Part shown: piece by piece, positions 1 through 11,159 of the stretch
Position numbering within the stretch: the stretch's first letter is position 1
How the letters are laid out: every line of letters starts with the position of its first letter
From: Astragalus membranaceus
Lineage: Eukaryota > Streptophyta > Magnoliopsida > Fabales > Fabaceae
Direction of reading: 5' to 3'
Length of the DNA stretch: 64,000 bases
Assembly: GCA_039519185.1 (NCBI GenBank)
Contig: CM076846.1
Coordinates: forward strand, 151,666,605-151,730,604
Notes under the pieces: model-generated
The model's input: the letters and a program-made list of their open reading frames with translations, nothing else
The model's database searches: none
What the model was told of the DNA's origin: nothing
Program-made: the position numbers and the translations under genes

Positions 1-1001
1 GTTTGTTTGTGTTTTTTAATTTAGGGATTTTAGGACTTGTGATCCGTACGGTTCATTTATCCTAAAACGATGACTAACCCGGCCGTACAGCTGACTTAAT
101 CCCCTGTTTTTGAAAATAAGATTTTTGATTTTTTGGAAGAAAATGATTTGTGTAGGGAGTGATTTTATTTGAATAGGTATTTTAGGACTCTTGAGCCGTA
201 CGGCCCATTTGTCCTAAAACGATGACTAACCCGACCGTACGGCTGACTTAATCCCTTATTTTGAAAATAAGATTTTTATTTTTGGAGGAAAATGATTATT
301 GTGTTTTTCTGTTTTGAATATGAACGAAAAGTTAACAAAGAAGAAAAAATGAAAAGTACAACTAGTGAAAAATAATTATCAATAATATTTAAGAATAAAC
401 TAATTAAAAGAAAAATAAAATAAAAAAGGGAGGGGGAGAGAGAGAGAGAGCGAGAACTTTGCTGGGAGAGAGAGAGAGAGAGAATGTGTCCAGTGTTCTT
501 GTTGAATCACTGTGGTGTGTTTTTCACCGTGGACAGGGCCTCCTTTTATAGGTGAAGGGTTAGGTAAAGAGACTTGATGGACAAGTTAACTTGCTGGGCA
601 AGTCGACTTGCTGGGCAAGCAGCTTGTTGGGCTGAAGGTTAATGCTACTGACACCCCCTTTTTATTATTTTCATTATTCTCTATTTTTTTTTAATTTTAT
701 GTAATTTTATTTTTGTTTTGGTGATAATGTAAATAAAAGACCGATTTTTTAAATTAGAGAAAATGTTATTTTAAAAAGACAAATCTAGAAAAAGGACAAG
801 CTGGGCCAAGACCCAAACGAGAAAATCTAACATAGGCCCAATAAAGTGAATTACTAAGTACAAACCCAATAAAACGAACTAGCGTCTAAACGAGCCCAAT
901 AACTAACTTGCGGTAATAGGACCCGGGACTTAACGACACACAAAACTAGATGATAAAAATGACTATAGTAAAAAGAGAGCGGACAAAATTGGGGTATAAC
1001 A
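1..1001 (-). repeat. 3' LTR of element 1, cut by the window edge
   Basis: This matches about 6923-7913 of the other LTR nearly base for base. About 440 bp of the LTR, its U5-side end, lies outside the window. The end at 1001 reads TATAACA on the plus strand. A GA microsatellite lies at about 427-482. Confidence 0.9.
541..551 (-). promoter_or_regulatory. TATA box in the 3' LTR of element 1
   Basis: On the minus strand this reads CCTATAAAAGG. A CT-rich tract follows about 60-115 bp downstream, as is common in plant 5' UTRs. The same box is in the other LTR at 7456-7466. Confidence 0.55.
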
Positions 1002-1015
1002 GCTGCCCCTCTTTA
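1002..1015 (-). other. Polypurine tract of element 1
   Basis: The minus strand reads AAAGAGGGGCAGC immediately before the 3' LTR, the priming position for plus-strand DNA synthesis. The same tract precedes the LTRs at 49100 and 57590. Confidence 0.85.
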
Positions 1016-1109
1016 TTTATATTCTACTAGAAAATTTGAATGATTTCCAGAATTTTCAAAGTAATATAGAAATAAAGATAAAAGGACACTAATTTTGTCC
1101 TAAAACCCG

Positions 1110-1640
1110 AAAAAAGGGGATCACTGGGGATCTGAAGGTCTAGTTCAAAATCAATGATTGGTGCATTGACTTGAGTTCTACTGAAGGACCGATGGGGTCT
1201 GAAGGGCATGCCTAGGCCTGATGGACCAAGATGGTCTGATGGAGCGCAAACTAGCAACGGTACTAGTAAAACGGTCTGCTTGGGGTGGCCTTTTTCGAGC
1301 GGCCATGGGAGTCAAGATCAGGTCGTTGACCTGATTTGCTCACCTCGAAGGACGTCGACTATGTCTTAGGCCGACACAGCTAGTCTGAAGGACTTGGGGT
1401 CGGATGATCCGTCGTGCTCAGTGTCGACGTTGTGATCTGAAGGTAGAGTTCGAAGCTGTTGCTTTGACATGTTAATTCGAACTGAACTGAAGGACCTAGG
1501 GTCGGATGATCCGTCAGTTGCTCGATAACGTGACGTGCGATCTGGATTGATGGACCAATTATTGGTCTGAAGGAGCGTTGGGGATCTAAAGGACCGCTGG
1601 GGGTCTGAAGGATCAGCTTGGTGATCCGAATTGCGATATG
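1110..1640 (-). repeat. Degenerate minisatellite in the 3' UTR of element 1
   Basis: Units of the form GGTCTGAAGGACCGAT and GGGTCTGAAGGATC recur through this stretch. The reverse complement of the same unit forms the array at 48480-48935 in the coding element, at the same distance upstream of the polypurine tract. Confidence 0.75.
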
Positions 1641-4056
1641 GGGTTGGCGCTTGGAGCGCCGAATTCGAGGGACGGGATATAGGGATCGACACTTGGCATG
1701 TTTACCCGAACATACCTAATGAATGCATTTACTTGAGAAGGGAAAAGCTATCTATATTTGGCATGTCTAATAATGCAATGAATGGTTTATGCGTGCATGT
1801 GTTGTACGCACGTGCAATGATGGATGCTTGTTGGGGTAGCAAATGAGGTGTAGCGGATAATGGGTGTTGAAGTTGATGGAATAATGAAGTTGATAAACTG
1901 TGTATGTGTATGCAGATAAGATGTAATTGTATTGCTTAGATGCACGTATTGCGATGAAACGCATGGTTGCATGATGGAATGATTTATGCTTTGGTGGGGT
2001 AATGAATGCAATGTGGATGATTTTTTTCTCTTTTGGCTTCTTTTTTTCTTTTTTTTAACATATGATGTAAGTATATGAATGAATGAATGTACAAGTGTAA
2101 TGCTTAGATACAAAAGTTGTGGTAGACGCATAACTTGATGTCGAAATACAATGTATGATGCAATGATTTATGATATGGTATATTAGTAATGCATGCAGAT
2201 GTGTTCTTAAATTTTGAGATGAGAAGTGAGACTTTCTATGCGATAAGTAGAGAGGTGAATATTTTGAAATAATCATTCCTTGGAAAAAAAATGTTTTGAA
2301 CTCAAACATGGCAATCTCAAGGTTGTTATTTACAGACATTATGATGTGCAAAAGTATACTTTTTGGTCGTATTTGCAAACTCGTTCATATTGCTCTTTCA
2401 TTTGACTATGATGCCCCATGATGGCTGAATTTCAGGTCTACAAAGTTAACTGAGTGGCTTTTCAGTATCACATTATTAGCTTGTGTTCACTCTCTTTGAA
2501 GTATTGTTTATTAAACATGCAGAGTAGTGCAAATATAGATGAATGAGTCAGTTGACTCGGGGTTCTAGAGATTTAGGGTACGGACAGATGAAGGGATAAA
2601 TGGCAGGTTTTTTACAAAGTCATGAAAGGTAGGTTCTCCCCAACTCAAGAAATGTGTACTGCCCCAATTTAGCGTTGATGACGGTGAGTGCATAACTTGC
2701 CCCTGTCTAGTGGTGAAAACAGCTAGGGGTGTAGAAGATGATGAATTGGGAATGCCTTGGCTTTGAAATGAGAGGTGGGAAGCAAAAGATTTTGTCTCAA
2801 CTCATGGCGTTTGGTGTTGCCCCAATTATGACAATTGGTTGCCCTGACTAGAGTTTGTGAAAGGCTGTATTTAGGATAGTGGGTTGAGAAATTGCCCTGG
2901 TGTGGTTTTATGGATGTGAATAAGGGAATGAAATGGGTGGAAGGTGAATTTCCCTAATTTTAGGTGGAGTGAAGGATGACGGGATTGCCCCACTTTGGAA
3001 TGGTATTTCAAATGGTTGCTTTTAGTGAGACTGTGAGAGGTGACAAAGTTAAGGTTATGGGTTTTTGGAGTTGGTCGTATGGCTATATGGATTGGGCGTG
3101 GTATATGAATGAGATGGACAATGGCTAAATCTCCAAGTTCAAGTGGTATGGATGATAAAAGGAATGTGCCACTTAGGGATCTAGGTGGTGATCCTAGTAT
3201 AAACTTTTGGTTCTCTTTTTAGGTGAATCCCAAAAACTGTGACAGTCTTGAGTTTTTTTTTGATATGATGAAAACTTCACATGGTGATCACTAAACATTG
3301 TCTTTATATCAATGCAACTTGAATGAACCTAGTGCAAACCTTTTGATTTTTTTTTTAATTTTCTTTTTTTGATTTTGTTTTTTGAGCAAACATATTATAA
3401 ATAAACAAACTTATTTGTCCTAAAATTAAAACTTTGAGAAAACAAAAGCAATCAGTCATTGATCGGAATGGACTTTATAGAGTTGTAATGTGGCCGATGG
3501 TTAGGGGTTCATAAAAGAAAAGATAATTAGGCCCAATGAAGTGTTCGAGGGTTTATGAAAGGACGGATAATTAGGCCCAACGAAGTGTTTGAGGGTTTAT
3601 GAAAGAAGGGATAATTAGACCCAATGAAGTGTTTGAGGGTTGATTCAGACAAGGATATCTTATGTGTTTGATGGTATGATGTATCAGCTTACCATTTTTC
3701 TGATTTTTTCTCTCTTTTATTTATATTGTTTTGGTTTTTTTTTCGTGAGTTTCACTTCTCTTGTGTGATTTTCACTTTCTTTCCTTTTGAGTTGAGTAAG
3801 GTGATAAAAATGAAACACCATTTTTTATATGGAATGGATCCTTGTCTAGGGTGATTGAAAGATTTTTGATTTTTTTGGCTCAAAGTGGGTAGCAAAGGGT
3901 GTTACTATTTTTTTTTTTTTTTAGGATATGGAGAGATGGCCAAACTTCATTTCAAATCATGACTGCTAACTTTCTCAAAATTTAACTTTAGGACAATTTT
4001 TTTTTTTGTATATTTGCTCTTTCTCTTCATTTCTTTTTACGCCCTAATTTTTGCTT
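1641..4056. other. Non-coding internal DNA of element 1
   Basis: This is AT-rich with many ATG-containing runs and no frame with recognisable protein similarity. The part at 2701-2760 (CCCCTGTCTAGTGGTG region) is nearly the same as 60430-60490 in element 3, so it belongs to the shared long 3' region of these elements. Confidence 0.6.
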
Positions 4057-4372
4057 GGCTAAAGTGCTCCCGGGGTCCCTTATCTTTATTTAAAGTAACG
4101 AATTAGTCCTTTATGTTTTTTTTGTCCCAAATAAGTCCTTTATCTTTCAAATTTTTGACACATAAATCCTTTTCCGTTAACAGTGCTGATTTATGTGTCA
4201 AAAAAAAGGATTTATGTGTTAAAAATTTGAAACATAAAGGACTGATTTGGGACAGAAAATGATTTATGTGTGAAAAATTTAAAACATAAAGGACTGATTT
4301 GTGACAAAAAAAAGATAAAGGACCAAATCGTTACTTTAAATAAAGATAAGGGACCCCGAGAGCACTTTAGCC
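4057..4372. mobile_element. Mutator-type MITE with 9-bp target duplication
   Basis: The 316-bp sequence is bounded by inverted repeats of more than 40 bp that begin GGCTAAAGTGCTC. They continue through CCTTATCTTTATTTAAAGTAACG with one mismatch at the hinge of the GGGG run. It is flanked on both sides by the 9-bp duplication TTTTTGCTT (4048-4056 and 4373-4381), the length typical of Mutator-like elements. The homologous place in element 3 (about 61857-61885) reads through without it and serves as an empty site. It has no coding capacity. Confidence 0.88.
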
Positions 4373-4381
4373 TTTTTGCTT

Positions 4382-5654
4382 AGGTTGCTCTTGCGAGTTT
4401 TCAACCTAACGGGCCCTTTTTTATGTATTTTTTTGCAAAAGACTCGCACTTGCACCGAGTGAATATAATGTTGACAAGATGTTTAAGTGGTCACTAACTT
4501 GCCCCAGTTTGGAGGAACCAAAGTGCTGGTTTATGAAATTTCATCATTGAGAACAAACCAAATAGTCAACTAGGTACTTGTGTGGAGAATATGTACTGGG
4601 TGGTCGGGGTGGGACTGGACATGTACAAGGGACGATGATAAGATGCAAAGATGTGGACACTAACTGACTCAAACAAGAGTAAATGCACATGGCATACAAG
4701 TTCACCATACGAATGCTTCATAGAGAGTTAAAATTAGTTAGAAACAATAGAAGAAATTTTTTATAACACGTTAGTTAACAAAATGGACCAATTTGATCAT
4801 TTATCATGGGATGGATGAGATGCATCGCTTTGCTGGCAAAATGGACCAATTAGTCAACCTTGTTTTGTAAGGCTAAACTTTTCCAAAGAAAAATAATCAA
4901 TTAGAGTGTGTTTCGCAAGAACGTCTCATCTCTCATCACAATTTTTTTAAGTTATGCTCATGTTTATTTTAAAAAATGTAATGCATGAATGAACAAACTA
5001 TAATGTATAGGCATGATGAAAATGCATGAAATACATGAAGGAATGATCACTTGAAAAGACTAACTATGCTAAATGACTTTTTGTTCTTGTTTTTGTTTTT
5101 TTAGGGGCAATGACACATGTAGATGATACATAGTATCATTTACATGTTAAAATGAATGCTAACTTATTTATATTTTTGGATGATGAATGATGCAATAATA
5201 ATGACATGACTTTCTTTTATTTTAATTTTTATTTAGAAATGATGGATTTGAACTAGGATGGCAATATGAGTGAAATGATGTATGAATTTAATGTTTTTTT
5301 TTGAAATCCAATTCATAATAATAACGTTGCAAATGATGTGATGAGCACACTATGTGATGATGATTTTTGTGAATGATTATGAATGAACGGTGGTGCATGA
5401 TAAATGAGATGTATATATTATATGGCTTAAACATTGTTTTTTTATATGCGAGGAAATAAAATGCATGATACTCACAATGATTTTTTTAATGCATGAAAAG
5501 AAAAGAATGCATGATGCTTGACATGATTTTGAATATTTTTGTTTGTTTTTTGGAAAAAGGAAACCAAACGCATGAATGTTAATGAACCAGCTTGCCTTTT
5601 TGCTCATGAATGAATGAATGTGCATGAAATGCGAATGTATGATTTTATTCACCG
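4382..5654. other. Non-coding internal DNA of element 1, PBS-side half
   Basis: The first bases match the post-pol repeat of the coding element (about 47650-47755, reverse complement; GAGTTTTCAACCT). The rest is AT-rich with ATGAATGAATG-like runs. I see no gene in it. Confidence 0.5.
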
Positions 5655-5786
5655 CGTCGGGGAATTGTAAGCTTTTTATTCGAAGAATAAAGTATGATTC
5701 TGGTGGTCTGACTTGCATGTTTTTTTTTTGTTTTCCGTATACTTTCATCCACCTCTCTTAAAAAAAGGTCTTATAATTCCCCGACG
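5655..5786 (-). repeat. Inverted repeat corresponding to the ORF1 bracket
   Basis: Arms CGTCGGGGAATTGTAAG (5655-5671) and CTTATAATTCCCCGACG (5770-5786) are 17 bp with one mismatch, separated by about 100 bp. The core GGGAATTG(T/C)AAG is the same as in the arms that flank ORF1 of the coding element (38005-38027 and 40272-40290). Here the space between the arms holds no ORF1. Confidence 0.65.
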
Positions 5787-6465
5787 GTCATTGAGATGCA
5801 TGCAACATGAGTTTATTTATATATTTCTTTTTTTTATGATATGCGGAGAAGAAGGAAAATAAGAATGCATGAGACATGCTTGCAAAAATAGGTTTTTTTT
5901 GGGTTTTTTTATTAGGGAAATGAGAAAAATGTATAAGTGTTTGTTTGAGTGCAGGGGTATGAAGCTCCTTTGTGTCCTACAAGGATTCCTAAGAGAATAG
6001 GTCTAAGGCTTTTCTATTGAGTGAACCTTTCAAAGGGTAGCTCTAAAGGGGCCTAAATAAAGTTCCTAGAGCCAACGACCCCAATTAAGAACACTGATCC
6101 CAACAATAGGCAAGCTATTAGGAGTGACAGCATTCTCAAAAGAGACCAAACTCTAGGTGAGACTTTCGTGACCACCCAACAGGACGCACATCTAGTAGGC
6201 CATCACTACGCAGTCTCGTTCTAACTTAGGCTATGCTCCAGTCCGGGTATAGGACTATTCTCACGTGTGTGCAGAAGTGTGATAGTGGAGTGTGTGTAGG
6301 AGGAAAATGTCAAGTGTACCCCCAAGCTGCAAAGCAAACAACACATATGCAAAAGAAATATAGTCTTTTATCCTAAGGTTCATATATCATATAAAATATA
6401 ACATGCAACAAGAATTAAAGATGAAAGGGAAATAAAATAAATAACCAGGTTAGGCTTGACTCTCA
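5787..6465 (-). other. 5' leader of element 1
   Basis: On the minus strand this follows the primer-binding site and corresponds in position to the leader of the coding element (37235-38004). The segment next to the PBS, about 6440-6470, shares GTCAAGCCTAA with 37250-37260. No frame with recognisable similarity is present. Confidence 0.5.
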
Positions 6466-6481
6466 AAATGTCCCCAGTGAC
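6466..6481 (-). other. Damaged primer-binding site of element 1
   Basis: On the minus strand the LTR end is followed by GTCACTGGGGACA. The coding element has GC and then TGGCGACTCCGCTGGGGAC here. Element 1 therefore keeps the distal part of the site and lacks the first 8-9 bases, including the TGG that pairs with the tRNA CCA end. Confidence 0.6.
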
Positions 6482-6834
6482 TGTAGCGACCGAAAAATCC
6501 GGAGGATCTCCCGCGTTCAATGAAGTCGCCATCAATGTTTAATTATAAGGGAAAACACTGAAAAATCCCTTTGAAAAAGAAAACGGTCTGGAAAACCAAA
6601 TTTTGGGTTCGGGAGTCGATTATGTGCGGGGAATGTATTAGGACCCCACACCATCCTTTCGAAAAAGGTTACCTCTAATTAATTGTGCAAAACTATATTA
6701 ACTTTGAAAATATTTATTTCCCTTTTATAAAAAAATGAATGAAAAGACTTGATGAAAAATATTTGTTTTTGCATTTTTATTGAGAACTACGAAAGAAAAT
6801 TTTAGAAAAGACTTAAAAAGATTTTTTATTATTG

Positions 6835-6909
6835 CACTTGACAGATGTGGGCCCCCATCTGCTCCTACGTATCTTGGGGTAGAGAATCAAAGGCTACGTA
6901 GTTCTTGAG
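6835..6909 (-). other. Conserved double-hairpin motif, copy in element 1
   Basis: On the minus strand CTACGTA pairs with TACGTAG around a short loop. After GAG comes a second stem, CAGAT pairing with ATCTG, followed directly by TCAAGTG. The layout is the same in the LTRs at 36857-36927, 52139-52210, 54632-54702 and 55185-55250, but with different second-stem sequences. Confidence 0.65.
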
Positions 6910-7455
6910 TAGAAAAAGTTTGGTTTGTTTGTGTTTTTTAATTTAGGGATTTTAGGACTTGTGATCCGTACGGTTCATTTATCCTAAAACGATGACTAAC
7001 CCAGCCGTACGGCCGATTTAATCCCCTGTTTTTGAAAATAAGATTTTTGATTTTTTGGAAGAAAACGATTTGTGTAGGGAGTGATTTTATTTGAATAGGT
7101 ATTTTAGGACTCTTGAGTCGTACGGCCCATTTGTCCTAAAAAGATGACTAACCCGGCCGTACGGCTGACTTAATCCCCTGTTTTGAAAATAAGATTTTTA
7201 TTTTTGGAGGAAAATGATTATTTTGTTTTTCCGTTTTGAATATGAACGAAAAGTTAACAAAGAAGAAAAAATGAAAAGTGCAACTAGTGAAAAATAATTA
7301 TCAATAATATTTGAGAATAAACTAATTAAAAGAAAAATAAAATAAAAAAGGGAGGGGGAGAGAGAGAGAGCGAGAACTTTGCTGGGAGAGAGAGAGAATG
7401 TGTTCAGTGTTCTTGTTGAATCACTGTGGTGTGTTTTTCACCGTGGACAGGGCCT

Positions 7456-7466
7456 CCTTTTATAGG
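7456..7466 (-). promoter_or_regulatory. TATA box in the 5' LTR of element 1
   Basis: The minus strand reads CCTATAAAAGG about 450 bp into the LTR. Transcription from here would leave about 950 bp of LTR in the RNA leader, which includes the hairpins listed for this LTR. Confidence 0.55.
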
Positions 7467-8040
7467 TGAAGGGTTAGGTGACGAGACTTGATGGACAAGT
7501 TAACTTGCCGGGCAAGTCGAATTGTTGGGCAAGCAGCTTGTTGGGCTGAAGGTTAATGCTACTAACACCCCCTTTTTATCATTTTCGTTCTTCTCTATTT
7601 TTTTTATTTTTATGTAATTTTATTTTTGTTTTGGTGTTAATGTAAATAAAAGACTGATTTTTTAAATTAGAGAAAATGTTATTTTAAAAAGACAAATCTA
7701 GAAAAAGGACAAGCTGGGCCAAGGCCGGAACGAGAAAATCTAACATAGGCCCAATAAAGTTATTTACTAAGTACAGACCCAATAAAACGAACTAGCGTCT
7801 AAACGAGACCAAAAACTAACTTGCGGTAATAGGACCCGGGACTTACGACACACAAAACTAGATGATAAAAATGACTATAGTAAAAAGAGAGCGGACAAAA
7901 TTAGGGTATAACATTCAGAATTTATTAAAGCTTAACAATATGAAATTCATGCAAAAAGTGGACTTAAGATTATGAAATTCAATATTTTTCCCATTAATTT
8001 TGAAGAACAGAGACAAAGAAACAACAAAAAACCTTGACAA

Positions 8041-8904
8041 CACTAGTGGAAAAAATGCATTTTATAACTGTCATTCATATCGGTTGAAAACGACCTGGTG
8101 TTAAAAGTGACGCAGTGGCAGTTTTGTAATTAAAATTATAATTTTTACATCGGTTGTCACATGAACCGTTATAGAAAGTGCAGAAATCATCTTTCATATC
8201 GGTTCCATTCCTTAACCGTTATAGAAAGTGCAAAAATTTAGGCTTCCATAACGGGTCACAAAACCACCCGTTATAGAAATGAAACAAATTAGTTCCACCC
8301 TTCGCTCCCTCTCACTCTCATTCGCATCTCACCATTCGGATCCACCGTCTCTCCCTCTCACCATTCGCATCTCTTCCACCGTCTCTCCCTCTCTTCCACC
8401 GCTCGACTCTCTTTTCTCTTCCAGTCTCGCTCTGGCTCTCTTTTCTCTCTGGCTCAACCGTCGCTTCATCACTATATGGCGAAAAACAGGAGCAAGAAGA
8501 ACAAAAACGGCATCGTTTCAATGGATACAACCTAACCCTTAGTCCCTTTTTTTCAAATTTTCCATCGCGTTCTGAACGTTCTCTTCTCTCACTCTCTGAA
8601 CGATCTCTTCTCTCACTCTCTGACCTCCCTCCCTCTCTGAAGAATCCTCTTCGTCGTCAAGCTCTGTGTTCCTCCCTCTCTGAAGATTCCTATCCCTCTT
8701 TCTGTCTCACTAAGCTCCGTGTTCCTCCCTCTTTGAACTCTAAGTTGTTGCTCGCTAAACTTAAAAAGAAGGGAGAAGAATGCTGAATAGAAATTTGTTC
8801 GTTGTCGTCGTTGCTCCCTCTCTGAACCCTAAGTTATTTGCTCGCAGTCGCTGTTGGTCGGTCGTTGTCGCCTTGTTTTGTGTTTCTTTTGGACTTTAGT
8901 TGTG
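8041..8904 (+). mobile_element. One terminus of a CACTA element, other end missing
   Basis: It starts CACTAGTGGAAAAAATG, the same 14-base end as the CACTA element at 25994. Subterminal copies of AACCGTTATAGAAAGTGC-like repeats lie at about 8170-8275. From about 8285 the sequence is CT-rich and resembles a plant 5' UTR. No matching TAGTG end is present before the gypsy LTR-like sequence at about 8905, so the element is truncated. The right boundary is approximate. Confidence 0.6.
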
Positions 8905-10207
8905 GCCTAGGATCCATAACTCCACAGTATAAATACTTTAAACCCTAGTGTAATCTTAGAACTCCTTTGATGAATGAAATCACTTTTCTCATTTTAGCAA
9001 AATTGAGAGCCAAAATACTAGAGTGTGGTGAGGGCTAGTTCATGCTTGTGAGGGTGAGGTTCATCTAGAGGATTCCCATTGGCTCTTGAGATGAGAACCA
9101 TAGCTCACTTCCTTGAGGCTAGGAGAGCCTAGGGATAGTGTGATCTTATCACCTTTCCAAGAAAGGTGTGGTATTCTTCAATCTCCACTTCCATTCCAAG
9201 TCTTCTTCATCTTGATCTTACTTTCATGTAAGTGTTTGTGTCTTTTCTTTTGTGATTGTTAGTTTGTGTTCATTTTTTTTTCTTCACGAAATTTCCAAGT
9301 CTTCTTCATCTTGACCTTATGAAATTTCGCATGAAATGGACTACTCATTTGCTTAAGTTGGTGAAGACTTACATTTTCCGGAAATTGCGGCTTGAAGGTT
9401 GAATTTCATCTTCAACCTTGAATTTACCCGAATCACTTTTTATTATAAGTTCATTTTTGGTTCAGAAAGTTGCATAATTGAATTCCTTGTGAAAAATTAA
9501 GTGAAATGGAGTAAAAGTTTGTTTGATTTGATTGAGTATTCACTGAGATATCCACATTTTAAGAAATCAAACATTCAAAGTGTTCTTGGTCACACTCACA
9601 TTCTTATTGTTCTTGAATTTCTGTAAATTTGTTTGATCCAAATTTCCTGATTGGAAACATTTATTTGGGATCATCGGAAATTTTCCTCAAAATATTTTGA
9701 CCATAGTTTGACCATTTTACCCTTGAGGCTTAGTTTACTCATTAATTGGCATTTTCTTGGTACATTGCTACCATTCTTTTGAGCCTCTTTTCATAGTTTA
9801 AATTTGTCTTTAAATGCTCTAAATTTGGTTTAGCCATCCAAAAAAATTTGTTTCTTGCTTTTTTTTGTCTTCAAAAAAGTCTTAGTATTGTTATAGTTGT
9901 CTCTTTCTTCTTGTTCCTCTTGGTGATTAATCATACATTCATTGGGTTCTATAGTAACATCAACATAAAGGATTGGATAGAAGCTTAAGGGTTCCTTTTC
10001 AAGATCTAATAATGGAGGATAAGAGTGACTTGAGTGACCTACTTTACATTTGTGTTCCCAAAAAACCCTTTAGTGAAGAGTGTTTGTTCCTAAAAAGCCT
10101 AAACACGAGTGGAGTGACACTTGGTGAGATAAACACTCTTATGAGGACTTTTGGTTGTTGTTTTTTATACTAACATTTTCTTGTAGGTACACTTGTTCTA
10201 CTTCAGG
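8905..10207 (+). repeat. Degraded gypsy LTR and leader
   Basis: A TATA box (8928-8935), long non-coding DNA and the gag start at 10208 follow in the order of a 5' LTR plus leader. I could not define LTR ends or a PBS, and no second copy of this LTR is in the window. A short frame at 9973-10173 has no recognisable similarity. Confidence 0.4.
8928..8935 (+). promoter_or_regulatory. Candidate TATA box (TATAAATA)
   Basis: TATAAATA lies upstream of the long leader of the gag fragment at 10208 and would fit an LTR promoter. Confidence 0.4.
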
Positions 10208-10659
10208 ATGAGTTCTAATCCTCCCTCACCTAAAACCGCGGCCATCTTAAGCCAAATGGAGGCTCTAAGAAAAGAGCTTGAAAACATGAATGTGACTCAA
10301 AGGAGGATAATGGAGGATCAAAAGGAGGTTGGTGGGTAGAGTCACTACAAAAAACAGTGGATTAGCGACGGATTTTTCCGTCGCTAATACCTGTTTTTCC
10401 CCCGCTAATGACATTTAGCGACGGAATTAGCGACGGACTAAATCCGAAGCTAAAAAGCTTGTCGCTAATTATTAGCGACGGATTTAATTCCGTCGCTAAT
10501 TAGCGACGGATCGACGGAATTAAACCGCCGCTAATTCCGTCGCTAATGACTGCCACGTGTTAGCCTATGAATGATCAAAATTAGCGACGGAAATCCGTCA
10601 CTAATTCCGTCGCATCGAACATCATTTTAGTCACATAATCTAAACCCAACTCAGAAATA

Positions 10660-11156
10660 TTACTCATGGACTTGAGAGCTAAAAGCTTTACAGAAATAGA
10701 TAAACGGTTTGTTTGACTCCCTTAACAAATTATAGAATCTCTGTGCTTCTTCATTTGGAAGTTCATCATGATATTCATGAGGTTCATCAAATGGCACATT
10801 CACCATGAGACCATCACAAATCATGTTTTCCATCGACTCAAATTGTTCATTAGATGGAACAACAACACCAGAATTGCTTGAAGCCCCTACGTGAAAATTC
10901 GGAAGTACTTCTCCATGGTCCACCCAAATCCAATAATTAGGCATAAACCCGAGACGATACAAGTGCTCCCTGACTTCATCATCAGTTCTAATAGGTACAC
11001 CCTTGCATTTAAGGCATGGACATCTAATCCCCCTTCCTCTTTAGTTAAATCATGTTGCCAAGCTACCCCAATAAATTCTTCAACCCCATTTACAAAAGTT
11101 TTCTTTAAAAACGCTATTCCCGGATATAACCGATCATACACCCAACCACGATTCAA
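10660..11156 (-). pseudogene. Transposase-associated domain fragment of the CACTA element
   Basis: Read on the minus strand from 11156, the first frame starts MNRGWVYDRLYPGIAFLKKT and continues with NGVEEFIGVAWQ. A second frame further on carries YRLGFMPNYWIWVDHGE. This is the order seen in the domain that precedes TNP2 transposases in plant CACTA elements. The two parts lie in different frames and the Cys-rich middle of the domain is eroded. The tail (about 10660-10850) is acidic and ends with EEAQRFYNLLRESNKP. The TNP2 catalytic part is absent. The assignment is from motif recognition only. Confidence 0.75.
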
Positions 11157-11159
11157 TTA

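Larger units (their letters stand above)
1..7913 (-). mobile_element. Ogre/Tat-like LTR retrotransposon derivative lacking gag-pol (element 1)
   Basis: On the minus strand the order is 5' LTR (6482-7913), a damaged primer-binding site, about 5.5 kb of internal DNA, a polypurine tract at 1002-1015 and a 3' LTR cut off by the window start. The two LTRs align over about 1 kb with few differences. The internal region has no gag, protease, RT or integrase frame; it is AT-rich, with many ATGAATG-type runs. It shares blocks with the internal part of the element at 54279-64000 (about 2701-2760 against 60430-60490) and with the 3' UTR of the coding element at 35786-52497. By structure it is a non-autonomous derivative that would depend on enzymes from a relative. 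The family assignment rests on LTR-end, PBS-region and 3' UTR similarity. Confidence 0.8.
6482..7913 (-). repeat. 5' LTR of element 1
   Basis: This 1432-bp LTR is bounded by TGTAGCGACC and GGTATAACA on the plus strand (TG...CA ends). The GTAGCGACCGAAAAATCC end is shared with the LTRs of the coding element. It holds a GA microsatellite at about 7355-7397, a TATA box, two hairpins built on CCGTACGG and the conserved double hairpin at 6835-6909. Confidence 0.92.

Noticed and set aside
8279..8542. 87-residue Ser-rich frame
   Set aside because: CT-rich sequence in the truncated CACTA element; opposite-strand frame equally long.
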